A stretch of DNA of 64,000 bases from Notolepis coatsorum. Its lineage: Eukaryota; Chordata; Actinopteri; Aulopiformes; Paralepididae. The notes under the pieces were generated by a model. It was not told the DNA's origin. It saw only the letters and a list, made by a program, of their open reading frames with translations, and searched no databases. The stretch is from positions 23,918,471-23,982,470 of the forward strand of contig OZ020601.1 in NCBI GenBank assembly GCA_963971535.1, written 5' to 3'. A program made the position numbers and the translations under genes. Below are positions 47,262 through 57,700 of the stretch, one piece after another. Numbering within the stretch: the stretch's first letter is position 1; each line of letters starts with the position of its first letter.

Positions 47262-48507
47262 GCGTCTATATTAATCCCAGCCGAAGAGTGCAAGAGCGCT
47301 TCCGCATTCTTCGCCATACGCCAGTACGGTAATGCGCATTTCCTTTTCCTTCACCCAGGTGCTCGCCGCGCATGCGCATGAGGTCGCCGCTTGGTTCGCC
47401 ACGAGACCCCCATTCAACACTAATCACAGATGCCAGAACGCGCCATATTAAACGCTGGTCAATCACATTAATACTATATGCTATTGCTATTGCTATATAT
47501 TGCTATTGCTGCTATATGATATTAATACTAATACGGTATATATATACACGCGACGCGTTAAACGCTGGTCAATCACATTAATACTATATGCTATTGCTAT
47601 TGCTATATATTGCTATTGCTATATGCTATTAATACTAATACGGTATATATATACACGCAATGGACGCAGCAGGCGATCACTGCTACTGTTATTCAGCCAC
47701 GCCAGCCGCCGCGCCGCAGCCGTGCAAGAGGTACATGATTGATTGATTGATTGTGTAGTGACTACATAATTCACACAGAACTGTTGTTGGGAATAGTAGT
47801 TCCCCCCGGACGATATTGTGTGTAGCACTTCCTGCCTCGAGCATTCATTCTACCTATCGATTCGACTATGTTGACATTGTTGTTATGCTGCTGTTGAATA
47901 AAGGAATTAGGTTCAACTTCGATACATCATTCTACCTATCGATTCGACTACGTTGACATTGTTGTTATGCTGCTGTTGAATAAAGGAATTAGGTGCAACT
48001 TCGATACACCGCCTCCGACTCCTTTATCCCAACTACTGAGCTAACATGAAGCTAACTACTGAGCTAACATGAAGCTAACTGCTGAGCTAACTACTGAGCT
48101 AACATGGAGCTAACTACTGAGCTAACATGAGCTAACTGCTGAGCTAACATGAAGCTAACTACTGAGCTAACATGAGCTAACTGCTGAGCTAACTGAGCTA
48201 ACATGCAGCTAACTAAGAGGTACGCGATTGATTGATTGACATGTATTCCATAATATGTAAAGTACATGTGGTCCTCGTTTGGATAATATGTAAAGTACAG
48301 TTGACAGCTGCGTTGTGTTAACGTTGCAATGTACAGGGAAAACGTTATGGCGTTGCGAGTGAATCGCGTCGCGATAATATACATGTATTCCATTTCGGCG
48401 TCTGAGCGGGGAAAAAGAAAATGCGCATTTGGAGGGCGTTACCGGGGCCAATCAGGGCAAAATGCAGAAGCGCTCTTGCACTCTTCGGCTGGGATTAATA
48501 TAGACGC
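47262..48507. mobile_element. Non-autonomous TIR element with a 9-bp duplication (1,246 bp)
   Basis: Ends GCGTCTATATTAATCCCAGC and its complement form TIRs of roughly 110-120 bp, including AGTGCAAGAGCGCTTC. Exact 9-bp flanks GCCCGGGTG occur at 47,253-47,261 and 48,508-48,516. The interior is almost entirely tandem repeats: two copies of a 110-bp unit (GCTATTGCTATATATTGC), two of a 67-bp unit (ACCTATCGATTCGACTA) and a CTGAGCTAACATGAAGCTAA array (about 48,035-48,215). No coding capacity; a Mutator-like MITE by duplication length. Confidence 0.85.
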
Positions 48508-48516
48508 GCCCGGGTG

Positions 48517-49680
48517 TCACAGGGTTGGGCGTTATGGAGACCCTTTGTTGGGTACACGTTGTACCTGGCACTATCATGAAGGGGCTGGTTCTCCTTTCTT
48601 TTCGCTCCTCTCTCACGCATAGCGAAGAGGGGGCTGTTGGGGTGGTCTTTTGGACCTCCTCTGGTAACCCTGTGTGCTTCCCGAGCCGCCGGGCCCGGTC
48701 CGAAGTAATGTTTCGTTGACCCGTAGGCCTGGAATAACCCTTTTTGAAAACTGAAACACTTGTACTGCGGTATAGCCAGTGTATACCCGCAGGTGTGTTT
48801 TGGAGTTTTTTCTTGAGGGGTTATAGGAACAACCACTGCATGTGGTACCAAGAGGGTGGTTGATTCCCTGGTGTGTTAGAGCAGAGTCAACTCCCGCGTT
48901 ACCCGGTTGAGTGTGCCCCTGCACGTTCATGACGTCTGCCAATTGTGTCAGCCTTCTCTGCCTCAACCCCTCTGGGTGGGGTTTTTTAAATGGAGGCTTG
49001 GTCATGCAACAACGCCAGCTTACGCCCCTTCCGCCGGGGCGGCTGTGTTCAGCTGTCCCCTCTGGCGCCTGTCTCGTCCGCAGTCTCCAGGCTAGGGTTA
49101 ACAGCCTGTTGCCTGGTTTTTCCCCGGTGCGCTGCCTGCTTCCGTTGGTTAACCTTTTTTGTGTGCTTACGGCCATGCTGACTGCCTGTTCTGCAGGGTC
49201 AGTGTGCCAGGCGGTGTACTATTGGGGGGACAGGGCCCGCTCGGCTGAGGGGCCTTTGTCCGAATACGCTGGCGATGTGGGGGGCGGGGTCACTAAGTGC
49301 CCACCTGGTGGGGTCTTGATGCTGGCATCATGGACTTCTCCGGGCCCCCGTTCCAGGGGGTCCAGTCCCTTTGGTGGGTCTGGGTCTTCCTTCGCGCTAC
49401 GGCCTTGCCACGGGGTTGGGTTTGCCCTTGACCCCGTGATTCTGGGGGCAGTAACGAGGTTGTTCCCTCTGTTCCCGGGTGGCATGCGGGTTGTGCGTGT
49501 GTGTAGTCGTGGGGTCAAGCCACGGTCTGCTCACCCTGTGCGTTGAGTTGCTTGAGTGCCTCTTCGCACGGTCAGGTCCGTCGCCCTCCCGTGAAGCCCC
49601 CAATAGGGGGGGTGCCCTCCATTAGGGGGGGTCGGGGGGGCTCGGTCCTCCCTGGTCTGATGGTTGTGGGGGGCCTCAGC
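48517..49680. other. Interior of the outer TIR element, G/T-rich
   Basis: Open frames exist on both strands (the longest about 210 codons, 48,911-49,546 plus), but their content (Gly/Ser/Pro/Leu-rich, no domain) fits compositional bias better than a gene. It may be the non-coding 3' part of a DIRS-like element. Confidence 0.4.
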
Positions 49681-49689
49681 GGGGTACAT

Positions 49690-50034
49690 TTGTCGAGCTT
49701 CTAGCTCCCGCTCAGCTCCTATTATGCAATGAGACGCTGAGCGGGAGCTAGTGTGATACAGAACGTTAGGTTATGACTATAACCAAGTTCTGTTAACACT
49801 AGTGGACGCTCAGCGTCTAGACGCCGCTGCGGCCCTTGATTTTTCATTGTGGTGAAATTTGTTGGGAAGGAGATGAGTGTGTGGCACCACCCCTGCTTAT
49901 GTAGGTAAGCGGATGGGGGTGTGGCCAGATGAATGCTGGCATTTAAAGGTACATTTTTTAAATGTATTCAGTATATATATGCTGAAGCGAGATATATGCA
50001 ATGAGACGCTGAGCGTCCACTAGTGTTAACAGAA
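49690..50034. repeat. DIRS-like overlapping hairpins
   Basis: CTAGCTCCCGCTCAGC pairs with GCTGAGCGGGAGCTAG about 20 bases on. A second palindrome covers about 49,731-49,817: AGACGCTGAGCG ... CAGAACGTTAGGTTAT ... ATAACCAAGTTCTG ... CGCTCAGCGTCT. The GCAATGAGACGCTGAGCG phrase recurs in direct orientation near 49,998. Such overlapping inverted units are what the internal complementary region and ends of DIRS elements look like. Confidence 0.5.
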
Positions 50035-50273
50035 TAGACACAATGAGAGGTAACGTTAGCGTTAGCAGAATAGACACAACGAGAGTCTCATTGTCGGCAT
50101 TTCCAATATTATAAATACGGAAACAGCTGTTCTGCGAGGAAGTCACGGAAAGAGCTGTAGAGCGTCAGATAACTGGCGGCGATAAGGGGGGCGTAATAGC
50201 GTAGGGTCACGTGGGGTCAGTGGCCAATCAGAGCAACGCGGAAGGGCTTGTTGCTTGCCGGAAGGATACAAGC
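50035..50273 (-). repeat. Right TIR of the outer element
   Basis: Inverse complement of 28,702-28,999, lacking some bases after TTTATAATATTGGAAA. The outermost bases are followed by GGCCCGACA. Confidence 0.85.
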
Positions 50274-50282
50274 GGCCCGACA

Positions 50283-50635
50283 AGCCTAGTGCTTCTCCCT
50301 AGCCCTTTTCAGACAATTGGACAATGCTGCAATAGCAGATGGTAAAACTTTGCCGATTTATGGAATGACCATTGTTATGTGTCCAAAACCCGAAATAAAA
50401 AAATGACTGAACTGAACTGAACGTCTGGTAAAACATCTGGTTAGAGAGAAATCAGGCTGGTATTACATGGGGGGTTGAACCAACCGGTGCCTTCAATGAG
50501 AATAACCACCGACAAGGTAACCACAACAAGCCCACGGCATCGACAGCAATCATTTTTGAGCTCAATTCAAACTGCTGTTTGTCTGCACCTCAGCCAAACA
50601 CTCATAGTCAGATTGAAGAGGTTTAAACTGAGAGC
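50283..50635. other. Unassigned flank
   Basis: No gene or clear repeat is visible. Confidence 0.3.
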
Positions 50636-50636
50636 C

Positions 50637-50723
<87 letters not shown>

Positions 50724-50725
50724 TC
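50636..50725. repeat. (TTTC)n microsatellite
   Basis: About 90 bp of pure CTTT repeat. Confidence 0.98.
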
Positions 50726-50756
50726 CCAGTCAGCAGTCCACTCACCTTAGTATTCT

Positions 50757-51958
50757 TTCCTTTATTGAGACAGTAGGAAGGCTGAGAGGGAGAGAGAGTA
50801 GGGGAGATACAGGAGAGAAGGTTCTCTATTGAGACAGTAGGAAGGCTGAGAGGGAGACATAGTAGGGGAGACACAGGAGAGAATGTTCTTTATTGAGACA
50901 GTGGGAAGGCTGAGAGGGAGACAGAGTAGGGGAGACACAGGAGAGAAGGATCTTTATTGAGACAGTAGGAAGGCTGAGAGGGAGACAGAGTAGGGAAGAC
51001 ACAGGAGAGAAAGTTATTTATTGAGACAGTAGGAAGGCTGAGAGGGAGACAGAGTAGGGGAGACACAGGATATAAGGTTCTTTATTGAGACAGTAGGAAG
51101 GCTGAGAGGGAGACAGAGTAGGGGAGACACAGGAGAGAAGGTTCTTTATTGAGACAGTAGGAAGGCTGAGAGGGAGACAGAGTAGGGGAGACACAGGAGA
51201 GAATGTTCTCTATTGAGACAGTAGGAAGGCTGAGAGAGAGACAGAGTAGGGGAGACACAGGAGAGAAGGTTCTCTATTGAGACAGTAGGAAGGCTGAGAG
51301 GGAGACAGAGTAGGGGAGACACAGGAGAGAATGATCTTTATTGAGACAGTAGGAAGGCTGAGAGGGAGACAGAGTAGGGGAGACACAGGAGAGAAGGTTC
51401 TTTATTGAGACAGTAGGAAGGCTGAGAGGGAGACAGAGTAGGGGAGACACAGGAGAGAATGTTCTCTATTGAGACAGTAGGAAGGCTGAGAGAGAGACAG
51501 AGTAGGGGAGACACAGGAGAGAAGGTTCTCTATTGAGACAGTAGGAAGGCTGAGAGGGAGACAGAGTAGGGGAGACACAGGAGAGAATGATCTTTATTGA
51601 GACAGTAGGAAGGCTGAGAGGGAGACAGAGTATAGGGAGACGCAGGAGAGAAGGTTCTCTATTGAGACTGTGGGAAGGCTGAGAGGGAGACAGAGTAGGG
51701 GAGACACAGGAGAGACGGTTCTTTATTGAGACAGTAGGAAGGCTGAGAGGGAGACAGAGTAGGGGAGATGCAGGAGAGAAGGTTCTCTATTGAGACTGTG
51801 GGAAGGCTGAGAGGGAGACAGAGTATAGGGAGACGCAGGAGAGAATGTTCTTTATTGAGACAGTAGGAAGGCTGAGAGGGAGACAGAGTAGGGGAGATGC
51901 AGGAGAGAAGGTTCTCTATTGAGACTGTGGGAAGGCTGAGAGGGAGACAGAGTAGGGG
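50757..51958. repeat. 64-bp minisatellite, about 19 copies
   Basis: The unit TTCTTTATTGAGACAGTAGG AAGGCTGAGAGGGAGACAGA GTAGGGGAGACACAGGAGAG AAGG recurs with scattered substitutions. Pairs and triplets of variants recur in order, which suggests higher-order duplication. It abuts a tRNA-like SINE head. Confidence 0.95.
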
Positions 51959-52060
51959 AGATGTAGGGAAGACGGTTCTGGCAGGATTTGATCCCAGGCT
52001 AGTAGAAGTATATGTAGTTGTGGAGACAGGGGTCTTAACCACTAAACCATCTCTGGTCTG
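51959..52060 (-). mobile_element. tRNA-derived SINE head or tRNA-like pseudogene
   Basis: On the minus strand there is an A box TGGTTTAGTGG (52,039-52,049) and a B box GGGATCAAATCC (51,983-51,994), about 45 bases apart with CCTGTCTCC and a tRNA-like layout between them. No intact tRNA cloverleaf is evident. The 64-bp minisatellite begins directly downstream in its transcription direction. Confidence 0.55.
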
Positions 52061-52187
52061 CTGAACTGAGTCAGTCAAGCTCTTGTCTGCTAAACTGAGT
52101 CAGTCAAGCTCTTGTCTGCTGAACTGAGTCAGTCAAGCTCTGGTCTGCTGAACTGAGTCAGTCATGTGAAGCTCTGGTCTGCTGCAG
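52050..52187. repeat. Tandem repeat of about 31 bp, 4 copies
   Basis: CTCTGGTCTGCTGAACTGAG followed by TCAGTCAAG, with small variation. A further partial copy is at 52,168-52,186. Confidence 0.85.
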
Positions 52188-52422
52188 CCATTGTTTCACC
52201 CATTGTTCTCCATTGTGAGTTAAATAAAGAGAGTGTCCAAAGCCACACAGCTCTAAATATGTATTTCTACTGAGCTAATTAGAGAGTGTCTGTGAGCCGG
52301 GCAGTGGGCCCAGGAGGAGGGATGGCTAAATATACCAAAACAAAAACAAAGCTCTCCAAAAGGAAGATTATAAACATTTAGACATAAACTCATGGGTAAA
52401 ATCGCAAATATAACTGGAAAGG

Positions 52423-52535
52423 TGTGTGTGTAGTGTACGTGTGTGTGTGTGTGTGTGCATGCGTATGTGTGCGTATGTGTTTCTGTGTGTGTGTGTGCAT
52501 GCGTGTGTCTGTCTGTGTGTCTGTGTGTGTGTCTG

Positions 52536-52587
<52 letters not shown>

Positions 52588-52600
52588 TGTGTGTGTGCAC
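52423..52600. repeat. (TG)n/(GTGC)n compound microsatellite
   Basis: GTGT and GCGT repeats with CTGT interruptions. The flanking 52,605-52,695 holds three copies of a unit of about 32 bp starting GTTTGAGGTAGCA. Confidence 0.95.
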
Positions 52601-52695
52601 AGTTTGGTTTGAGGTAGCACTGAAGTAATCTACTGTGGGTTTGAGGTAGCAGTGAAGTAATTAATCTACTGTGGGTTTGAGGTAGCAGTGAAGTA

Positions 52696-53597
52696 GTCAA
52701 CTGCAACTGGGTTCCCTTTGAGAAAATTTTATTAAATGGGTGTCAGCAGCCGGATACATTATACATTAGTTGGTTCTTGACAGAAAGAAGGTTGAGAACC
52801 ACTCGCCAACACATGCTCATTCAGCTAATAGGCCACGCCCACTTCTGGTGTTGTATGACAATACGCCAGCTAGTGTGAATATCCCCAAACTAAATCAATT
52901 ATGTATCTACAATCACAAAACTGTATAGCTAACTCATTATACTTATAACAAAGATAATGTATAAAGAAATAGAACACAGGAAACCTGGTGATTTCCTTTT
53001 TAAATGTACAGACTTTGAAGGCTAATATATCCCATTTCTGGATAGAGTGTCAAGCTTATAGGACGTTGAAAGACAATACTGGCAAACTGGCAGTTCCTTG
53101 TTGCCTGGAAACATGTCAATAGGAACCAATCATTTCCTATGTTCCAGTGATTCCTTTGAAATAGGCAGGTTTGATCTCCTGACAATATGTAACATTGTGA
53201 AAGAAGGACGTAACTTATACCCTCATCAGTGTATTACATCCTGTAGCCTCCTGCCAGGAAAAGAAAACGCTCCCACATTTCTCCTTAAAATTCCTTTACG
53301 GATCCCTAATATCCAAACCTGCGCCAGAACCAGGAACATTTACGATGTGTTTCTGAGGAGAGTTGGCCAGGTGGTGATTGACTGTTAGCTGAAAAGGTTC
53401 TGACCAGTAAGATTTTAAACGTTAAATCGTAAAAAGGACCTCCTGACTTTAGAGGTATTTCGATTACTTTCAAACCAACAGTTGTGTTTTCATGTGAATC
53501 ATCTAAGTGACAACAGCATAATGTCTCTAGAGACCTTTTACTGTTTGGATGAAGCTGTGCCGCTGTCTGACGATCTGTCCCTAGTGGGGAGAGTGTG
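52696..53597. other. Unassigned region, no gene seen
   Basis: No supported gene; composition ordinary. Confidence 0.3.
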
Positions 53598-53680
53598 TAT
53601 TTATTTAACCTTTATTTATCCAGCAAGTCTCATTGAGATTCAAATCTGTTTCAAGAGAGACCTGGTAGCAGCAGTTGGCC
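53598..53680 (+). mobile_element. Teleost interspersed repeat fragment
   Basis: ATTTATTTAACCTTTATTTA followed by CAGCAAGTCTCATTGAGATT and AAGAGAGACCTGG is a phrase common in fish genomes. I cannot name the parent family. Confidence 0.4.
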
Positions 53681-53971
53681 TACACAATAATTACACACAA
53701 TACGGACAACAGAGACAGCTATTCAGTCTGGAGGAAAACATGTTGTAACAGGTTAATATGTTCCCCTTGTTGTGAATTTCGCCAAAACACCCTTTTTCAT
53801 TGTTTTGTTGGAATCTCCTACCTTTGTTTTGGTGTGGATGCTGAACGCACCACCGTGATCTCCTACCTGTGGTGTCACCTGTGTTGTTTTGGGATTTGGT
53901 GTGGATGCTGAACGCACCATTGTGACATTGCGTGACGACATCATTATGCGCGATCTCACCTGGCTCACGTT

Positions 53972-54299
53972 CTGTTGCTTTGGATATGCAATTGAGGTGA
54001 GCCACGTTGTTAATGTCCGCCTGATAAAAGTCGTAATTTGTGCTTTAAACATTATCTACTTATGGCTACATGTCCAGTTAAATATTCTACTCATTCTGTG
54101 TACATCCTGTTCGAATCCAAGATCACGAACCATTCTATATCAGTCTAGTCTTGATGCGCTGTTGTGTCCGCGCGGTTTCTCATTGCGTGTATTCACACAC
54201 ACAGCTGACGTTTTGTCATTCTTATCTTTTGTCAGAAGGTGGAAGGAAGTCACTGCACACCAAATCTAATACTTTTGTATGTTGGATCTATGTCACACA
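53972..54299 (+). other. Intron-containing counterpart of 59,354-59,442
   Basis: Two blocks, 53,972-53,996 and 54,236-54,299, match 59,354-59,442 joined end to end. The 239 bases between them begin GTGAGCC after CAATTGAG and end TTATCTTTTGTCAG, ideal donor and acceptor signals with a pyrimidine tract. This looks like an intron absent from the second copy. The blocks carry an open frame (FGYAIEKVEGSHCTPN across the junction), but I do not recognise the protein. The parent could be a host non-coding gene or a retroelement transcript. Confidence 0.55.
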
Positions 54300-54482
54300 T
54301 GTATGGAGATGTTTTTGTCTGTTTCTTTTGCAAACGTTTTATATGATTTTAGTGGGAAATGAAAGGCTGTATGTTTAATAGCCTTGTACAGTGTAGCTAA
54401 TCCACACCAGTTCAGCTATATAAGTTGAGTCTGGCTGGTGTGATTGTAACACAGCAAAGTTACATGTTACTCTAATGTGTTT

Positions 54483-54710
54483 TGTTGTGTCCTACTGTTA
54501 CACAGTGTGAAGCATGCAGTTACTTATTTGCACCACTTGGTGTCAACAGAGGTGACCTGCCTAGACAGGCATGAAGAAGAAGCATGAATACAGGAAGTGA
54601 GGATTGCATGCCATGATGTGTGAAATGCTATGCAGGAACTAAACAAAGAATAGTCAATTGAAATGGATCCACTCTCTCCAGTGTCTTATTCATTGCCATC
54701 CACCTCTACA
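54483..54710 (+). repeat. Ty3/gypsy left LTR
   Basis: 228 bp, identical by eye to 58,996-59,223. Confidence 0.95.
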
Positions 54711-54776
54711 AATTGGCGACGAGATAACCCACCTGCTACAGTTTGATTACAGAAGACTATTTTTGACAATTTATTT

Positions 54777-57700
54777 GTGAAGATGGCTGTAAATGTGCAT
54801 AATCCTGCTCCGTTTTTGCAATGCCCTGGAAAGCCTACAATTCCTTTCAAGACATGGATGCTAATGTTTGACAACTACCTACTGGTCATAAATGCAACAG
54901 GGAATGCTTGGCCTAATGCAAGGAAAAGAGCTGTTCTTCTTCACTGCCTTGGAACAGAAGGACAGAGGACTTTTCACTCATTGCCAAACACAGGTGATAC
55001 CTATGATGCTGCTGTTACTGCATTAAGTGCACACTTCACACCAATGACTAATGTGGTAGTGGAACGTCACACATTCAGAAAAAGGGTACAAAGCCCACAT
55101 GAGACTGTTGCCCAATATGTGGTTGCTCTCAGAGAGCTTGCATCATCATGTGACTTTGGTGATAAGAATGATGAGATGCTGCGTGATCAGCTTATCCAAT
55201 ATGTTACAAATGCCCATATTAGGGAGAAGCTACTACTGGAGCCTAATCTCACTCTAGACAAGGCTATCACACTTGCTACACAGATTGAGTCTGCAGCTGA
55301 ACAAGCTAAATGCATGGTTGGAGATAAACCTAGCTTTCAAGTACAAGCAGTGCAAAAGAAACAATTTCGATCACGGCCTCAGCATAAACCATTCACACCT
55401 GCACCTACTGCTGCAACTGGGAAGTCCTCCCGTACATGTTTCAGATGTGGATCTGACAGTCACCTAGCAAATGCTCCCTCATGTCCTGCTGCTAAGGCTA
55501 CTTGCAAAACTTGTAACAAGAAGGGACATTTTGCCAGAGTGTGCCGCTCTGCTCCTACACATCAAGTAAGAGAAGTGGAGATTCCTGAATTGACTGTCCT
55601 GTGCATTCAAGAGGCTGCCGGTAAATCTGATAAAATAAAATGCAATGTCAAGATCCAGCCTTCAGGCTCACCAGTCTATGCCATGGACCTGGTTGTTGAC
55701 TCTGCGTCCCCAGTGTCCATACTGCCCAGAAGTGTGTTTGAAGAACATTTTGGTGAGTCACACCTAACACCACCTTCTATTCAACTAATCACATACACCA
55801 AGTCACCTATACCTGTGCTGGGATGTCTTTCAGCATTGGTGACTAGAGATGATGTCACTGCTGCAGCAACCTTCTTTGTGGTGGAGAAGGGGACCCCATT
55901 GCTGGGCCTGGATTTGATGATTGCACTGAACATTCACATTGTAGGAGGTGCTGTGGTTCCTCCTCCTTTTGCCTCTGCTCCAACTGCCCCTGTGCTGCAC
56001 CTCTCTACCTCTCCCCCACTAGTTGGCTGTGCTAAAAAGTTTGTGCACCGGGTCAAAGTCTCTGCCTCTGTTCCCCCGGTTCGACAAAAACTGCGCCGTT
56101 TGCCCCTGTCTGTGAGAGATGCAGTCACAGAAGAGATAAACAGACAGCTGGCTGCTGGTGTGATAGAGAGGATTGATGCTTCCCCCTGGGTGTCTCCTAT
56201 CGTTGTCACACGAAAGAAGACAAGAGACATTCGTATGTGTGTGGATCTCCGAGAGCCAAACAAGGCTGTCATTACAGACTGCTATCCAATTCCACACATA
56301 GATGAGCTGCTGTCCACTCTGCGTGGGGCCACAGTGTTTTCAACCATTGATCTGGCTAGTGCCTACCACCAGGTGCCCCTACATGAGGAAAGTAGGGACC
56401 TGACTGCTTTCATTACCCATGAAGGACTCTTCCGCTACTGCCGTGTGCCCTATGGCCTCTCCTCTGCACCATCTGCATTCCAAAAGATGATGGCTACCAT
56501 CCTCAAAGGCCTGCCAGGGGTGCAGAATTATCTGGATGATATTATCATCTATGGAGCCAACAGCACAGTACATGATGCTCGACTGAAGCAAGTTCTACAC
56601 CGCCTGCAAGAGGCAGGTCTACTCCTGAATGAGGAAAAGTGCTGCTATAATCAGTCAAGTCTACGCTTCCTGGGCCACGTGGTGTCAGCTGAAGGTATTG
56701 CGCCTGACAAAGAGCACATCGAAGCTGTTTTGAATGCCCCAGCTCCGACAGATGGCGTTGCCCTTCGCTCTTTTCTAGGCCTAGTCTCATGGTATTCAAA
56801 GTTCATCCCGAACTATGCAACAGAATCTGAGCCAATGCGGGCATGCATCAGGAAAGACATTGACTTTCACTGGACGAGTGAGGCACAGAAGAGTTTTCAG
56901 AAAATTAAACTGCTACTGGTGAACAGTACTGCCCTTGCCCTTTTCGATCCTTCCCTGCATACAGTGGTGTCTACTGACGCCTCAGACTACGGCTTGGGAG
57001 CTGTGTTCACCCAGCTTCATCCTGACGGGGAGGAACATACAGTGGCTTTTGCCTCCCGGGCTCTCAACACAGTGGAACGCAAATACTCCACTGTAGAAAA
57101 GGAAGCGCTGGGATGTGTTTGGGCAGTGGAAAAGTGGCGCACATACTTGTGGGGGCGAAAATTCACCTTACGTACTGACCATCAAGCCCTCACTACACTG
57201 CTTACTACTAAAGGCATAGGTCGTGCTGGAATGCGCATTGCACGCTGGTCTGCCAGGCTCTTGACCTATGACTATGATGTGATCTACCGCCCAGGGTCAG
57301 ACAACTACACGGCTGACTGCCTGTCCCGTCTTCCACTTCCTGGAGCTCCTGACCCTGCCCTGGATGCGGAGCCTGAAATGGTTGCCTACATCACTGATGC
57401 TCTTGCTGCTCTGCCCATTACTGACTTTGAGGCTGCTGCTGCCTCTTGCCCGGAGATTTCTGCACTCCGTAAACAGATTGCACGTGGCTGGCCACAAAAG
57501 GTGAAAATGCTGAGTCCAGAAGTTGCCCCATACTTCCCCATACGTCATGAACTGTCAGTGGAAAACTCACTGGTGCTTCGGGGAGCACGTCTGGTTGTGC
57601 CAATCGCACTGCGTGCTACTCTGGTGGCTCTTGCACACGAGACACACCAAGGAGTGGTGCGAACAAAGCAACGCCTGAGAGAGTACTACTGGTGGCCAAA

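Larger units (their letters stand above)
28702..50273. mobile_element. Large Mutator-like TIR element hosting a nest of insertions
   Basis: The ends 28,702-28,999 and 50,035-50,273 are inverse complements. The outside flanks carry an exact 9-bp direct duplication GGCCCGACA (28,693-28,701 and 50,274-50,282). Long TIRs with a 9-bp duplication are the Mutator (MULE) pattern. Total span is 21.6 kb; without LTR element Y (14.3 kb) it is about 7.2 kb. No transposase is recognisable. The interior holds a DIRS-like gag relic, a 1.25-kb TIR element and DIRS-like hairpins. Superfamily assignment rests on duplication length and TIR form only. Confidence 0.75.

Noticed and set aside
48911-49546. 211-codon plus-strand frame and its 187-codon minus-strand counterpart
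   Set aside because: Gly/Ser/Pro/Leu-rich with no recognisable domain; both strands are open, which fits G/T-rich composition.
28702-50273. A single giant 21-kb transposon with cargo genes
   Set aside because: Most of the length is explained by LTR element Y with X inside it, each bounded by its own target duplication; the outer element's own DNA is about 7 kb.
52423-52617. Cys/Val-rich frames
   Set aside because: Translations of the TG/GTGC microsatellite.
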